Source: Halobellus clavatus
GTDB taxonomy: Archaea > Halobacteriota > Halobacteria > Halobacteriales > Haloferacaceae
DNA length: 64,000 bases
NCBI RefSeq assembly: GCF_900107195.1
Contig: NZ_FNPB01000001.1
Location: 372,001-436,000, forward strand
Reading direction: 5' to 3'
Of the stretch, positions 54,719-63,660 are shown in pieces. The notes under the pieces are model-generated. The model made no database searches. It was not told the origin of the DNA and worked only from the letters and a program-made list of their open reading frames with translations. The position numbers and the translations under genes are program-made. The first letter of the stretch is position 1. Every line of letters starts with the position of its first letter.

Positions 54719-55918
54719 TCACCCCGTTGGCTCGGCTTCGGGAGCGAGCCCTTCGGAACTGGCGGGCTCGTGCGACTGTTCCGCCCGACCGTTCGGGTCG
54801 GCCTTCGGCCGTGCCGAGTGATACAGCGTCTCGCCAGTATCGGCAGCGAACAGGTGGAGCCGCTCCCGATCGAATCCGAGCGTCACCGACTCACCGACGG
54901 CGACCTGGCTTCGGGGTTCGACTTTCACCTGGATCTCTGCGCTGCCGACGCGGCAGTGCAGCAACAACTGTTCGCCGAGTGGTTCGGTCACGGTCACTTC
55001 GGCCGTGAACGTCGCTGCACCGTCGGGGAGCGACGACGCGAGCGCGATGTCTTCCGGACGGACCCCGAAAGAGACCGTCCGATCGTCGGCTCCGAGCGCC
55101 GCTCTATCGGTCGTCCCAGGGAGTTCGACGGTGAACCCTTCGTGGGCGGCGGTGAGCCCGTGGCCGGTCGCGCGCAGTTCCACCGGGAGGACGTTCATCG
55201 CCGGTTCGCCGATGAACTCGGCGACGAAGCGGTTTTCCGGGAAGTCATACAGTTCCTGCGGCGAGGCGACCTGCTGGAGTTGTCCGTCGTTCAGTACCGC
55301 GACGCGGTCGCCGAGCGTCATCGCCTCCGTCTGGTCGTGGGTCACGTAGACCGTCGTGGTCTCGAGTTGCCGGTGCAGTTTGAGCAGTTCCGCGCGCATC
55401 TGTACCCGGAGTTTCGCGTCGAGGTTCGACAGCGGTTCGTCTAACAGGAACACCTGCGGTTCGCGGACGAGTGCTCGACCGATGGCGACGCGCTGGCGCT
55501 CGCCGCCGGAGAGTTCTTTTGGCTTCCGTTCGAGCAACTCCTCGATACCGAGCGTCTCGGCGGCGTCGGCGACGCGCCGTTCGATCTCCTCGGCCGAGAA
55601 GTCGCTCACCGAACGCATCCCGAACGACATATTCTCCGCGGCGGTCATATGCGGGTAGAGCGCGTAGTTCTGGAACACCATCGCGATCTCCCGGTTCTTC
55701 GGAGAGACGTCGTTCACGACGCTGTCACCGATCTCGATCGTCCCGTCGGTGGCGTCTTCGAGGCCGGCGATCGTCCGGAGCGTCGTCGACTTCCCGCAGC
55801 CGGATGGACCGACTAAGACGAGGAACTCGCCGTCGTGAATCCGGAGATCGATCCCGTCCACCGCGAGAACGTCGTCGGTGTATCGCTTCGTCAGGTCTCG
55901 GAGCTGTATGTCGGCCAT
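54719..55918 (-). CDS. ugpC: ABC transporter ATPase, UgpC/MalK type
   Basis: A 399-residue ATPase of carbohydrate-type importers. Walker A GPSGCGKST, Q-loop MVFQNYALYPHMT, signature LSGGERQRVAIGRALV, Walker B FLLDEPLSNLDA and H-loop VTHDQTEAM in the first 240 residues; then a C-terminal OB-like regulatory domain (about 245-375) with GVRPEDI. The last 25 residues are Glu/Pro-rich. It energises the permeases encoded just upstream. Confidence 0.95.
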   Translation of the reverse strand: MADIQLRDLTKRYTDDVLAVDGIDLRIHDGEFLVLVGPSGCGKSTTLRTIAGLEDATDGTIEIGDSVVNDVSPKNREIAMVFQNYALYPHMTAAENMSFGMRSVSDFSAEEIERRVADAAETLGIEELLERKPKELSGGERQRVAIGRALVREPQVFLLDEPLSNLDAKLRVQMRAELLKLHRQLETTTVYVTHDQTEAMTLGDRVAVLNDGQLQQVASPQELYDFPENRFVAEFIGEPAMNVLPVELRATGHGLTAAHEGFTVELPGTTDRAALGADDRTVSFGVRPEDIALASSLPDGAATFTAEVTVTEPLGEQLLLHCRVGSAEIQVKVEPRSQVAVGESVTLGFDRERLHLFAADTGETLYHSARPKADPNGRAEQSHEPASSEGLAPEAEPTG

Positions 55919-55922
55919 AGTG

Positions 55923-56798
55923 TCACTTCTGTTGGATCGCGAACGTCTTCAGCAGGGGACGGTGCAACGCAACGAGGACGAGAAGCGGCGGCAGCAATGC
56001 GATGATCGCGGCCGCCATAATCAGGCCCCAGCGGGTCAGCCCCGCCTGTGCGGAGCCCTGGATGTAGCGGATCCCGACCTGGACCACCTGGCTGCTCTTG
56101 TCGGTGACAGCCACGAGCGGCCAGAGGAACTGGTTCCACGCGTAGATGTACGTGATCACGCAGACGCCGGCGATCATCCCGCGCGACATCGGGATCAGCA
56201 CGCGGAACAGGAATCGGAGCGGCCCGACCCCATCGAGCCGTGCAGTCTCGACGAGCGACGCCGGGATCGACATAAAGTGCTGTCGGAGGAGGAACACGGC
56301 CGTCGCACTGGCGATGTACGGCCCCGTGAGCGCGAGTAGCGTGTTCGTCCACCCGAGGTCGGCCAGCAACTGAAACAGCGGCACGATCCGAACGGGGACC
56401 GGTAGCAGGAGCGTGAGGAGAATGAACATAAAGATTCCCCGTTCGTAGGGCAGTTCGTAGTAGACGAGTGCCAGCGCCGCGAGCAGCGACAGCGACACTT
56501 TCCCGACGACGATCACGAGGCTCATCGCCGCCGAGTTGAACAGGTAGGTGGCAAAGTTGTACTCCGTCAGCGCGGTCCAGTAGTTCGCGAGGCCCTGACT
56601 CCCGATGCCGAGATTCGTCACCTCGTAGACCTCCGAGGTCGTCTGCGTGCTCATAATCATCGCCAGGAGGAGCGGCATCGCCATCAGGAAGATCGACCCG
56701 ACGAGCGCGGCGTGGACCCAGAGGTCTTCGGGGAGCCACCGGGTGGGGCGAAGCGTTTCGGTCGTGGTCGTCGTCGAGGTGTCTGTTTGCGTGGCCAT
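55923..56798 (-). CDS. ugpE: ABC transporter permease, UgpE type
   Basis: A 291-residue membrane protein with six spans (about 28-50, 80-100 and others). The EAA loop, ETARLDGVGPLRFLFRVLIPM, contacts the ATPase. Family length is normal. An N-terminal Thr-rich cytoplasmic tail (TDTSTTTTTETLRPTR) precedes the first span. It is 1 bp from the UgpA gene and 4 bp upstream of ugpC. Confidence 0.93.
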   Translation of the reverse strand: MATQTDTSTTTTTETLRPTRWLPEDLWVHAALVGSIFLMAMPLLLAMIMSTQTTSEVYEVTNLGIGSQGLANYWTALTEYNFATYLFNSAAMSLVIVVGKVSLSLLAALALVYYELPYERGIFMFILLTLLLPVPVRIVPLFQLLADLGWTNTLLALTGPYIASATAVFLLRQHFMSIPASLVETARLDGVGPLRFLFRVLIPMSRGMIAGVCVITYIYAWNQFLWPLVAVTDKSSQVVQVGIRYIQGSAQAGLTRWGLIMAAAIIALLPPLLVLVALHRPLLKTFAIQQK

Positions 56799-56799
56799 C

Positions 56800-57693
56800 T
56801 TAGGCTCCGTACTGAGCGTATCCGTCGGTGACCCTGATCTGGACGTACATCAGCACCGCGACGAGCACGAACAGGACGACCGACTGCGCCGAGGCCGACC
56901 CGAGGTTGCTGAACTCGAACGCGTCGCGGTACAGTTTGAAGATCAGGAGGTTCGTCCACCCGCTGGGACCGCCGCTGGTCAGCAGGTCGACGAGCGGGAA
57001 CGTCGAGAAGAACGCGTAGATCGTGTTCATCACGACTAAGAACAGGAGCGTCGGCGAGATCAGCGGCACGTACACTCGCCAGAGCATCCGGAGTCGCCCG
57101 ACGCCGTCGAGTCGCGCGTTCTCGGTCAGCGTCTGCGGGATGTTGTTCAGCGCCGCGACGACGAAGATGATGTTGTACCCGAGTTGCTTCCAGACCGCGA
57201 TGATGGCGAGCACTGCGAGCGCCTGGGGGCCGTCGTTGAACCAATCCAGCGTCCAGGGCGTCACCAGTTCGAGGTAGTGGGTGACGATGCCGAGGTTGGG
57301 GTGTAAGAGGAAACTCAGGAGGATCGCCGCCACCGCCGGCGGCAGGGCGTACGGCCAGATGGCCGCGACCAGATACAGCGAAGAGCGCGTCCCGACGTCG
57401 AAGAGGAGGTAGCCGATCAGCAACGAGACGAGCAGCGTCCCGAGAACGACGACGGCCGCGAAGACGACCGAGAGCACGAAGCTGTTGCGGTACGCCGGCG
57501 ACGTCGCGAGCGCGACGAAGTTCCCGAGCCCGTTCCAGGCAGTCTGCTGGCCGAGGAACAGCGTCTCATAGAGGCTGAGCCGGAACGTCGCCAGTCCCGG
57601 ATAGTACAGGAACGCCGTGAGAACGACGAACGTCGGCAACAGCAGTAGGGCGGCCTGCAGACGGGAGTCGTAGAGTTTGCGTTGGGATGCCAT
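56800..57693 (-). CDS. ugpA: ABC transporter permease, UgpA type
   Basis: A 297-residue membrane protein with six spans; EAA loop ENARLDGVGRLRMLWRVYVPL. The N-terminus begins MASQRKLYDSRLQAALLLL. It pairs with UgpE to form the translocation channel. It lies 23 bp after the gene for the binding protein. Start at MASQRKL rather than a longer, Arg-rich extension. Confidence 0.93.
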   Translation of the reverse strand: MASQRKLYDSRLQAALLLLPTFVVLTAFLYYPGLATFRLSLYETLFLGQQTAWNGLGNFVALATSPAYRNSFVLSVVFAAVVVLGTLLVSLLIGYLLFDVGTRSSLYLVAAIWPYALPPAVAAILLSFLLHPNLGIVTHYLELVTPWTLDWFNDGPQALAVLAIIAVWKQLGYNIIFVVAALNNIPQTLTENARLDGVGRLRMLWRVYVPLISPTLLFLVVMNTIYAFFSTFPLVDLLTSGGPSGWTNLLIFKLYRDAFEFSNLGSASAQSVVLFVLVAVLMYVQIRVTDGYAQYGA

Positions 57694-57716
57694 AGGCACG
57701 CAGAGGGTCGGGGCGA

Positions 57717-59156
57717 TCAGGATTCGCTGTTGCCGCTGTAGTTCCCGCTGTAACTGTCGAGTGCGTCGCCGACTTGCGAGTCCATCCGTGAGAGTCCCTC
57801 CTCGATACCGACGTTGCCGTTGATGATGCTGACCGAGACCTCCTCGTTGATCGAGCGGGCCTCGGGGAAGACGCCCATCACGGCGCCGCGGGTCGCGGGC
57901 GTGTCCTCGGTATCCTGCAACTGCTCGAAGGCCGTGCTGAAGTTGGGATTCTCCTCGAACCAGCCGTCGGATTGGAGCTGGTCGATCGCGCTCTGTCTGA
58001 CCGGGAAGTAGCCGCTGTTGCGGTGCCACCGCGTCTGTTGTTCGGTCTGGGTGAGGTACGCGAGGAACCGGCCCGCTGCATCCTTCTTTTCGTCCGATAG
58101 CGCCGACGGGACCCACAGCGACCCCCCGCCGATGACGACGCCAGTGTTGTCGCCGTCGGGCGTCGGCAGGTACGCCGAGCCGAGTTCGAAGCCGTTCTCC
58201 TGTGCGCCGGCCTGCATCGAGACGATGTTCGACGTCGAGTCCCACAGCATCGGGACCTTCTGGGTGAGGAACGCCTGTCGCGCCTCACTCCAGGCCTCGA
58301 TGCCCGGATTCAGGTAGAGTCCCTCTTCGGCCATCTGCTGCCACCAGGTGTAGATGTTGCGCCCCGCTTCGCTGTTGAAGAACGTCGAGTCGGGTCGGCC
58401 TGCACGGCCGTTCTCGTTGTTGACGAGCACCTGGTCCTGCTTGGCGAACTGCTGTTCGATCTGCATCCAGGTGTGGTTCGGCCAGGTGATGCCCTGCTCC
58501 ATATCGGTCTCGTCGACGATCGTCTGGGCGGCGTCGCGGACGCCCGAGAGGCTTCGCGGCGGGCTCTCGGGATCGAGTCCCGCCTCCTCGAACGCCGTCT
58601 TGTTGTAGAGCATAATCGTGTTCGAGGAGTTGAACGGCATCGAGTTCAGCTCGCCGTCGATCCGGTAGTAGTTGAGCACCGACGGGAGGAAGTCGTCGAG
58701 GTTCATTTCCGCTTCGGGGAGGATCTGTGTGACCGGGGTGAACGCTCCGCTGTCGAGTGCGAGTCGCGTCCCGATCTCGAAGATCTGTGCGATTCCCGGC
58801 GGGTCGCCGGCGCGGGAGGCCTGCAGGGACTGATTGAGGTTCTGCCGATAGCCGCCGTTGTTGACCGCCGACACCGACACGCCGTCGGTCTGCTCTGAGA
58901 ACTCCGTGGCGAACTGCTCCAGCGTCGAGCCGAGTTCGCCACCGAAGATGTGCCAGAACTCGATCGACACCGTGTTGCTCCCGGTACTGCCGACAGTCGT
59001 TCCGGTATCGGAGTCGCCGCCGTCGCCGTCGATTTCGTTGTTTCCGCTGCCACCGGAACTGCACCCGGCGAGCGCTGTGACGCCGGCCGCACCCGACGAG
59101 ACGATGAGTTTCCGACGCGATACACGAGTGGGTTCTGTGTCCGATCGTCCGGCCAT
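57717..59156 (-). CDS. ugpB: Substrate-binding lipoprotein, UgpB type (glycerol-3-phosphate-like)
   Basis: A 479-residue extracellular binding protein. The N-terminus, RVSRRKLIVSSGAAGVTALAGCSSG, carries a twin-Arg signal (SRRKL) and a lipobox (LAGC), so it is Tat-exported and lipid-anchored. After a Gly/Asp/Ser-rich linker (about 35-65), IEFWHIFGGELGSTLEQF is characteristic of UgpB; WWQQMAEEGLY and IGGGSLWVPS follow. With the permeases, ATPase and phosphodiesterase it forms a glycerol-3-phosphate or glycerophosphodiester uptake system; a sugar substrate is possible. Confidence 0.93.
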   Translation of the reverse strand: MAGRSDTEPTRVSRRKLIVSSGAAGVTALAGCSSGGSGNNEIDGDGGDSDTGTTVGSTGSNTVSIEFWHIFGGELGSTLEQFATEFSEQTDGVSVSAVNNGGYRQNLNQSLQASRAGDPPGIAQIFEIGTRLALDSGAFTPVTQILPEAEMNLDDFLPSVLNYYRIDGELNSMPFNSSNTIMLYNKTAFEEAGLDPESPPRSLSGVRDAAQTIVDETDMEQGITWPNHTWMQIEQQFAKQDQVLVNNENGRAGRPDSTFFNSEAGRNIYTWWQQMAEEGLYLNPGIEAWSEARQAFLTQKVPMLWDSTSNIVSMQAGAQENGFELGSAYLPTPDGDNTGVVIGGGSLWVPSALSDEKKDAAGRFLAYLTQTEQQTRWHRNSGYFPVRQSAIDQLQSDGWFEENPNFSTAFEQLQDTEDTPATRGAVMGVFPEARSINEEVSVSIINGNVGIEEGLSRMDSQVGDALDSYSGNYSGNSES

Positions 59157-59169
59157 CACCCGAAGTGGG

Positions 59170-59215
59170 AGTCGGTGAACCCATAAATCATAATATTTTT
59201 TATATTTATAGCTCC
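59170..59215 (-). promoter_or_regulatory. Very AT-rich promoter of the ugp operon
   Basis: Positions about 59180-59215 are almost entirely A/T (ATAATATTTTTTATATTTAT). On the minus strand TATA-like ATGATTTATG falls about 27-35 bp before the ugpB ATG. Such a region stands out in GC-rich DNA and probably contains the operon promoter and perhaps a regulator site. Confidence 0.55.
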
Positions 59216-59342
59216 GTTCGAGACGTACCGCTCGAAGGCGGAACGTACCGGACAGAGGACTATATAGCGGTCGGACGGGGACCGAGCGTCGGCGGTCGTG
59301 ACGCGGCGGGACGGCGGCCGCGGACGGGGCCGGCCGTCGGTA

Positions 59343-60341
59343 TCAGATCCACCCTTCGGTCCTGAAGTAGACGAGCAGGATGCCGGTGACGAGCGCCATC
59401 CCGACGACGACGGCGGGGTAGGCGTAGGGCCACGTCAGTTCCGGAAGATTGGTCGCGTGGTCCCCGAAGTTCATCCCGTAGACGCCGACGACGAAGGTCA
59501 GCGGGATGAAGATCGTCGCGACGACTGTGAGGCGTTTCATCACCTCGTTTGTCGACTGAGAGACCACGTTGAGGTAGATGTCTCGCGTCCCCCGCGTGAG
59601 GTCGCGGTAGGTCTCAGTGAGGTCGACGATCTCGACCAGATGGTCGTAGACGTCGCGGTAGTACTTCTCAGTCGTCTCGCGCACGCCCTCGGCGTCCCCG
59701 CGGGCGAGCGTCCCGACCGCTTCCCGCATCGGCCAGACGACCTTCCGGAAGGAGAGCAGATCTCGGCGGACGGCGTTGAGGTCCTCAATGAGCGTCTCGT
59801 CGGGCGTCGAGAGGATCAGTTCCTCGATCTCTTCGATGGTGTCGCCGACGGTGTCCAAGAGAGCGAAATACTCCGAGACGACACGGTCGATCACGCGGTA
59901 CGCCGCGAAGTCGGGCCCCTGTTTCAGCGTCCGGCCCTCCTGGTTCTCGACGGACTGCCAGACGTCCGAGACCGCTGGGATTCGCTCGTCTTCGATTGAG
60001 ACCGTCACGAGCCAGTCATCACCGACGAAGAGCCCAACGGGCTGGGTCCGTACCTCCTCCTCGAAGGTCGTCTCGCCGCGCTCTAACGCGACGGTCTTCA
60101 CGAGGACGAACGTGTGTCCGTCGAACTCCTCGGTCTTCGGTCGGACGTCGTCGCGGATGTCCTCCAGTTCGAGCGGGTGGAGTCCGAACGCGTCGGCGAT
60201 CTGTCGCTGTTCGTCGAGCGTGGGCGCACTCACCCGGACCCAGGTCGTGCCGGGGGCCTCCCGGGCCGCGGTGAGATCGGCCTCGCTGTCGATCGTGAAG
60301 TGCTCGACGTGACCAACGTCGTAGACGATCGCAGAGATCAC
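59343..60341 (-). CDS. corA: CorA-type magnesium transporter
   Basis: A 332-residue divalent-cation channel. A soluble funnel domain (1 to about 265) includes the long helical PDETLIEDLNAVRRDLLSFR. Two C-terminal spans follow, with the selectivity motif YGMNFG (GMN) between them (about 288-291) and a short end TEGWI. Start is GTG (VISAIVYDV), overlapping the stop of a tiny upstream gene by GTGA, so its translation is coupled to that gene. Confidence 0.93.
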   Translation of the reverse strand: MISAIVYDVGHVEHFTIDSEADLTAAREAPGTTWVRVSAPTLDEQRQIADAFGLHPLELEDIRDDVRPKTEEFDGHTFVLVKTVALERGETTFEEEVRTQPVGLFVGDDWLVTVSIEDERIPAVSDVWQSVENQEGRTLKQGPDFAAYRVIDRVVSEYFALLDTVGDTIEEIEELILSTPDETLIEDLNAVRRDLLSFRKVVWPMREAVGTLARGDAEGVRETTEKYYRDVYDHLVEIVDLTETYRDLTRGTRDIYLNVVSQSTNEVMKRLTVVATIFIPLTFVVGVYGMNFGDHATNLPELTWPYAYPAVVVGMALVTGILLVYFRTEGWI

Positions 60342-60502
60342 GTCGACTCACCCCCGCCGTACCCGATCGCATACAGCGTCACGCCGACCATCACGCCGAC
60401 GATCGTACTCGATCGGCCAGGATACGGGGCGGCGATGCCGATCGCGTAGCCGACGACGGCGAGGGCGGTCAGCGCGACCCCGACGAGCCGGGTTCGTGGC
60501 AT
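60338..60502 (-). CDS. 54-residue two-span membrane micro-protein coupled to CorA
   Basis: MPRTRLVGVALTALAVVGYA (span one, about 6-26), a short loop APYPGRSS, and span two (about 32-49, STIVGVMVGVTLYAIGY), ending GGGEST. Its TGA overlaps the corA start codon in the tetramer GTGA, a pattern of translational coupling. A partner or regulator of CorA is possible. Too short for default annotation but the frame, composition and overlap support it. Confidence 0.68.
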   Translation of the reverse strand: MPRTRLVGVALTALAVVGYAIGIAAPYPGRSSTIVGVMVGVTLYAIGYGGGEST

Positions 60503-60586
60503 ACCGCACACTCACCGAGTGAACACAAAAGCGTTGTTCGCACTGCGGGCCCCGGGCCAGCGAAGCGAGCCGTGCCTCGCGGGCGT

Positions 60587-61249
60587 TCAGACGGACTCCG
60601 CCTCGACGGGGTGCTCGATCGCGCGCAGCATCGCGAGGACGTGCTCCTCCTCACCGTCGAGTCGCTGCGGGTACACGCCCACACCGAGGATGTAGTCGTC
60701 GCCGTTGCGGTACTTCGTCACGTGGACGTACACGTCGATCTCCTGACCCTGGATCGTCGCCGTGCCGCTGAACTTCGTCACACGCGTCTCGGTCCCCTGC
60801 ACGGTGATGTTCTGTGCGCTGACGCGCTCGAGGTCGTTCAGATCGGAGTACTGCTGCTGGACGAACTGGACCAGCCGCTCGTTGGAGAACTGTCCGATCG
60901 GGTTGAGCGTCTGTCCGGCGACGTCGGCCGCGGGCGTCGAGACGACGGTGAAGAGGCCGACGTCGGTCTCACCGAGCGCTCCGACCTCCATACTCTTCGT
61001 GTACGGCGTGACGTAGTTCGTCGCTTCGACGCGACGCTCCTGGCCGGCGACCTCGACGGTGCGGTTGAACGCGAGTGGCTGCGTTCCGTTCGTGGTGTAC
61101 CCCGCGTCCTGTGCGGTCGAGTCGGCGACGGCGGCCGGTTCGGCGGTGAGCGTGAGCGGTTCGTCGCCGGTGACGAAACCCAGGCAACCGCTCATCAGCA
61201 ACAGGAGTGCGAGCGCGACGGTGGCCAGCGTGCGACGGTCAGAGAACAT
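60587..61249 (-). CDS. DUF6517-type lipoprotein
   Basis: A 220-residue protein with a signal peptide ending in the lipobox LLMSGCLG, so it should be lipid-anchored outside the membrane. The acidic domain (about 30-220) includes VEVAGQERRVEATNYVTPY, VVSTPAADVAGQTLNPIG and FSGTATIQGQEIDVYVHVTKY. The fold resembles haloarchaeal DUF6517 proteins; function unknown. It is 84 bp upstream of the micro-protein/corA pair in the same direction. Confidence 0.78.
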   Translation of the reverse strand: MFSDRRTLATVALALLLLMSGCLGFVTGDEPLTLTAEPAAVADSTAQDAGYTTNGTQPLAFNRTVEVAGQERRVEATNYVTPYTKSMEVGALGETDVGLFTVVSTPAADVAGQTLNPIGQFSNERLVQFVQQQYSDLNDLERVSAQNITVQGTETRVTKFSGTATIQGQEIDVYVHVTKYRNGDDYILGVGVYPQRLDGEEEHVLAMLRAIEHPVEAESV

Positions 61250-61303
61250 AGTCGGACGGTCTTTTCTCCAGGGCCGCTTAAAGCCCGGGGCCGGGGCGGC
61301 TCG

Positions 61304-61822
61304 CTAGGAGAGGTACGATACCGTGATCGTGTGCGGCCCCGTCTCGGTCGGGATCGTGACCGAATCGACCAGCCGTTCGCGGACCGCCTCGCGCCACGCT
61401 TCGACGGCTTCGCGGTGCCGGTTCTGGTGTCGCTCACGGGTGTACGTCGTCGCCGACGCTCGCAGTTCGTCTTCCGTCTCGTCGACAGTCGGGTACGCCG
61501 GCGGCGCGTCGACGAATCGCTCCGGCGGGAGAGAGAGGGGACTCGCAGCCGAATGGCCGGCGTCGTGGTCGGCGCCCGCTTCGGTATCGGCTTCGTCGAC
61601 GACGCCCGCATCGTGGATTCTGGCTCGCATCCGCCCGGAGAACGGCGGCGTCACCCGAAGGACGATCCGTCGCTGTCGGCGGACTCGCGCTTCCAGGGCG
61701 TCCACGACGTCAGTGGTCGTCACTGCCAGCGACCTGATGCGAGTCGGACTCGTCGCGTCCGCGTCGGGGCGCTCGTCCTTCTCGGGCGTCGAATCCGCGC
61801 CCCCGTTGTCGCCCGCGACCAT
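61304..61822 (-). CDS. Haloarchaeal protein of unknown function
   Basis: A 172-residue protein: a disordered, acidic first 25 residues; a segment with ALEARVRRQRRIVLRVTPPFSGRMRARIH; an Asp/Ala-rich linker; ERFVDAPPAYPTVDETED; and a helical RHREAVEAWREAVRERLVDS ending in a beta strand (HTITVSYLS). No metal or catalytic motif is clear. It starts 1 bp after the small zinc-ribbon gene and is likely co-translated with it. Confidence 0.72.
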   Translation of the reverse strand: MVAGDNGGADSTPEKDERPDADATSPTRIRSLAVTTTDVVDALEARVRRQRRIVLRVTPPFSGRMRARIHDAGVVDEADTEAGADHDAGHSAASPLSLPPERFVDAPPAYPTVDETEDELRASATTYTRERHQNRHREAVEAWREAVRERLVDSVTIPTETGPHTITVSYLS

Positions 61823-61823
61823 C

Positions 61824-61955
61824 TCACTCGGCGTATTCGGTGGCTGTCGTGACGGGGCCGAGTTCGCCGTCGCACTCGGGACACCTCGCACGGAAAGATC
61901 CGGGAGACACACGGGAACCGCACTCCTGACAGACGAAGGACCGTCGACTGCTCAT
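61824..61955 (-). CDS. 43-residue rubredoxin-like zinc-ribbon micro-protein
   Basis: MSSRRSFVCQECGSRVSPGS leads to a second knuckle, CPECDGELGP, and ends TATEYAE. CxxCG and CPEC with about 12 residues between them form a rubredoxin/rubrerythrin-like zinc or iron site. It precedes the unknown gene with a 1-bp gap, suggesting an operon. Confidence 0.75.
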   Translation of the reverse strand: MSSRRSFVCQECGSRVSPGSFRARCPECDGELGPVTTATEYAE

Positions 61956-62216
61956 CACGTCTCTCGTATGTGGTGAAGTGTGTTAACTTTTATCGTGGAT
62001 GCGGGGCCAGCGTGCACAGTTGCGGCGCCAGCTCGGATCGAATCCGACGGTCGTCGATCCCACCGCCGGCATCGGGTTTCAGTAGTTCAGGTGGCGGACG
62101 GGCAGTCGCGGAACGCGCCACGGCGCTGAGAGGCGTCGCCGTCCGAACCGGTGCCTCCGTCGCGACGAGGCCGCGTTCAGGCCGGTCCAGCCTCGGAACC
62201 CGCCCCCTGCCGCCGG

Positions 62217-62627
62217 TCAGAAGTCGATCCGGCTACCCGAGGAGAGGTCGCGCTCCGCCGAGAGGCCCGGCTCGGCGCTGTCCCAGTCGTCGTCGGTGAG
62301 GTACACCGCCCCGTCTTCGACGGTCACCTCGAAGGTATCGAGGACGGCCCCTTCGCAAGGCCCGAAGTTGCAGCGGCCGCCGGTCTTCTCGAACGTCGCA
62401 CCGTGTTTCCCGCAGACGAGTTCGCCGTTTCTGACGAGCGCACCCGACCCTTTGTCGAAGCGGACGTCCCGCCAGTGTGGGCAGTAGTTCGTGTACGCGA
62501 CGACCGCGCCGTCGTCGTCTCGCGTGAGAATCCCTTCGGTGGTCTCGAACCCCCGCTCGGCGGTGAACACGAACGTCTCGTCGGCGGCGACTGCATCGGC
62601 GGCGGCGATACGTCGATCCTCGTCCAT
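62217..62627 (-). CDS. Rieske 2Fe-2S protein
   Basis: A 136-residue ferredoxin-type Rieske protein. CPHWRDVRFDKGSG and CGKHGATFEKTGGRC carry the CxH...CxxH cluster ligands. No membrane anchor or signal peptide, so it is a soluble electron carrier, perhaps for an oxygenase or nitrite-reductase-like partner, neither of which is adjacent. The cluster loop WRDV differs from the classical CPHRG pattern of some oxygenases. Confidence 0.9.
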   Translation of the reverse strand: MDEDRRIAAADAVAADETFVFTAERGFETTEGILTRDDDGAVVAYTNYCPHWRDVRFDKGSGALVRNGELVCGKHGATFEKTGGRCNFGPCEGAVLDTFEVTVEDGAVYLTDDDWDSAEPGLSAERDLSSGSRIDF

Positions 62628-62709
62628 ATCGGCGCTGAGGACCAGTGCGGTTCAAGCGTAACGGTTCGAGCCGGACGCCACGGGCAGGTCTCGGTCCCTC
62701 GTTCCCGAT

Positions 62710-63642
62710 TCAGGCGGTGTCGTCCTCGTCCGCGGCTCCGGCCCGCTCGCCGTCGTCGGAGAGCCGTTCGCCGTCGTAGAACTCGCGTTCGACACGTGCG
62801 TCGTAGACGCGCTGAAACAGCGTCGTGAGCGGACCGCCCCCGACGTCGATCCCGTCGACGCTTTCCACGGGACGGACCTCCCAGGTCGTGTTCGTGACGA
62901 ACGCCTCTTCTGCGCCCCGGAGGTCGTCCAGCGTGAACGAGCCCTCGTTGACCGGAATCCCCTCCTCGCCGGCGATGTCGATGACCTCCTCGCGAGTGAT
63001 TCCCGGAAGGACGGGGCCGTCGAGACTCGGGGTACAGAGTGCCTCGCCGTCGACGAAGAAGAGGTTGCTCGTCGCGCCCTCGGCGAGGTGCCCGTCGCCG
63101 TCGAGCATCACTGCCTCGTCGGCGTCGGAGACCCGGAGTTCGAGACGGGCGAGGATCCCGTTGAGGTAGTTGTGCGTCTTCGCGCGAGACGGGAGCGCGG
63201 CGTCGGGAATCCGGCGCGTCTTCACCGTCTGGAGCGTCGCCGGGGCGTCCCAGATCGGGTCGGCCGCGACGCCGCCGCGCGGAAGCGGTTTCACCTGGAT
63301 CACGACAGTCGGATCGACGTCGGTCCCCGGCGTGAGTTTGCCCGGCTGGACGCCGCGCGTGATCGAGAGTTTCACGTAGGCGTCCCGGAGGTCGTTCGCG
63401 CGGAGCGTCTCCGCGATCCGCCGCTGTAACTCGTCGTGCGTGAGCCCGTGATCGAGCGAAATCGCCGCTGCGGAGTTGGCGAGGCGCTCGGCGTGGGCCG
63501 CCCAGCGGAATACCTCGCCGCCGTACGCCCGGAGCGTCTCGAAGACCGCGTCGCCGTACATAAATCCCCGATCACGGACGCTCACGGTCGCCTCGTCGAC
63601 GGGGACGAGGTCGCCGTCGACGTGGTACTGACGGTCGGACAT
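62710..63642 (-). CDS. pabC: Class IV aminotransferase (PabC/IlvE-like)
   Basis: A 310-residue fold-type IV PLP enzyme. RDRGFMYGDAVFETLRAYGG opens the family; the catalytic Lys is in SRAKTHNYLN, followed by EGATSNLFFV and LPGITREEVI. It could release pyruvate from aminodeoxychorismate (PabC, folate/aromatic pathway), lyase branched-chain or D-amino acids (IlvE). The FETLRAYGG segment and length are nearer PabC, but pabA/pabB would have to lie outside the window to settle it. Confidence 0.82.
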   Translation of the reverse strand: MSDRQYHVDGDLVPVDEATVSVRDRGFMYGDAVFETLRAYGGEVFRWAAHAERLANSAAAISLDHGLTHDELQRRIAETLRANDLRDAYVKLSITRGVQPGKLTPGTDVDPTVVIQVKPLPRGGVAADPIWDAPATLQTVKTRRIPDAALPSRAKTHNYLNGILARLELRVSDADEAVMLDGDGHLAEGATSNLFFVDGEALCTPSLDGPVLPGITREEVIDIAGEEGIPVNEGSFTLDDLRGAEEAFVTNTTWEVRPVESVDGIDVGGGPLTTLFQRVYDARVEREFYDGERLSDDGERAGAADEDDTA

Positions 63643-63660
63643 ATGGTGGAAACCGTGGCC

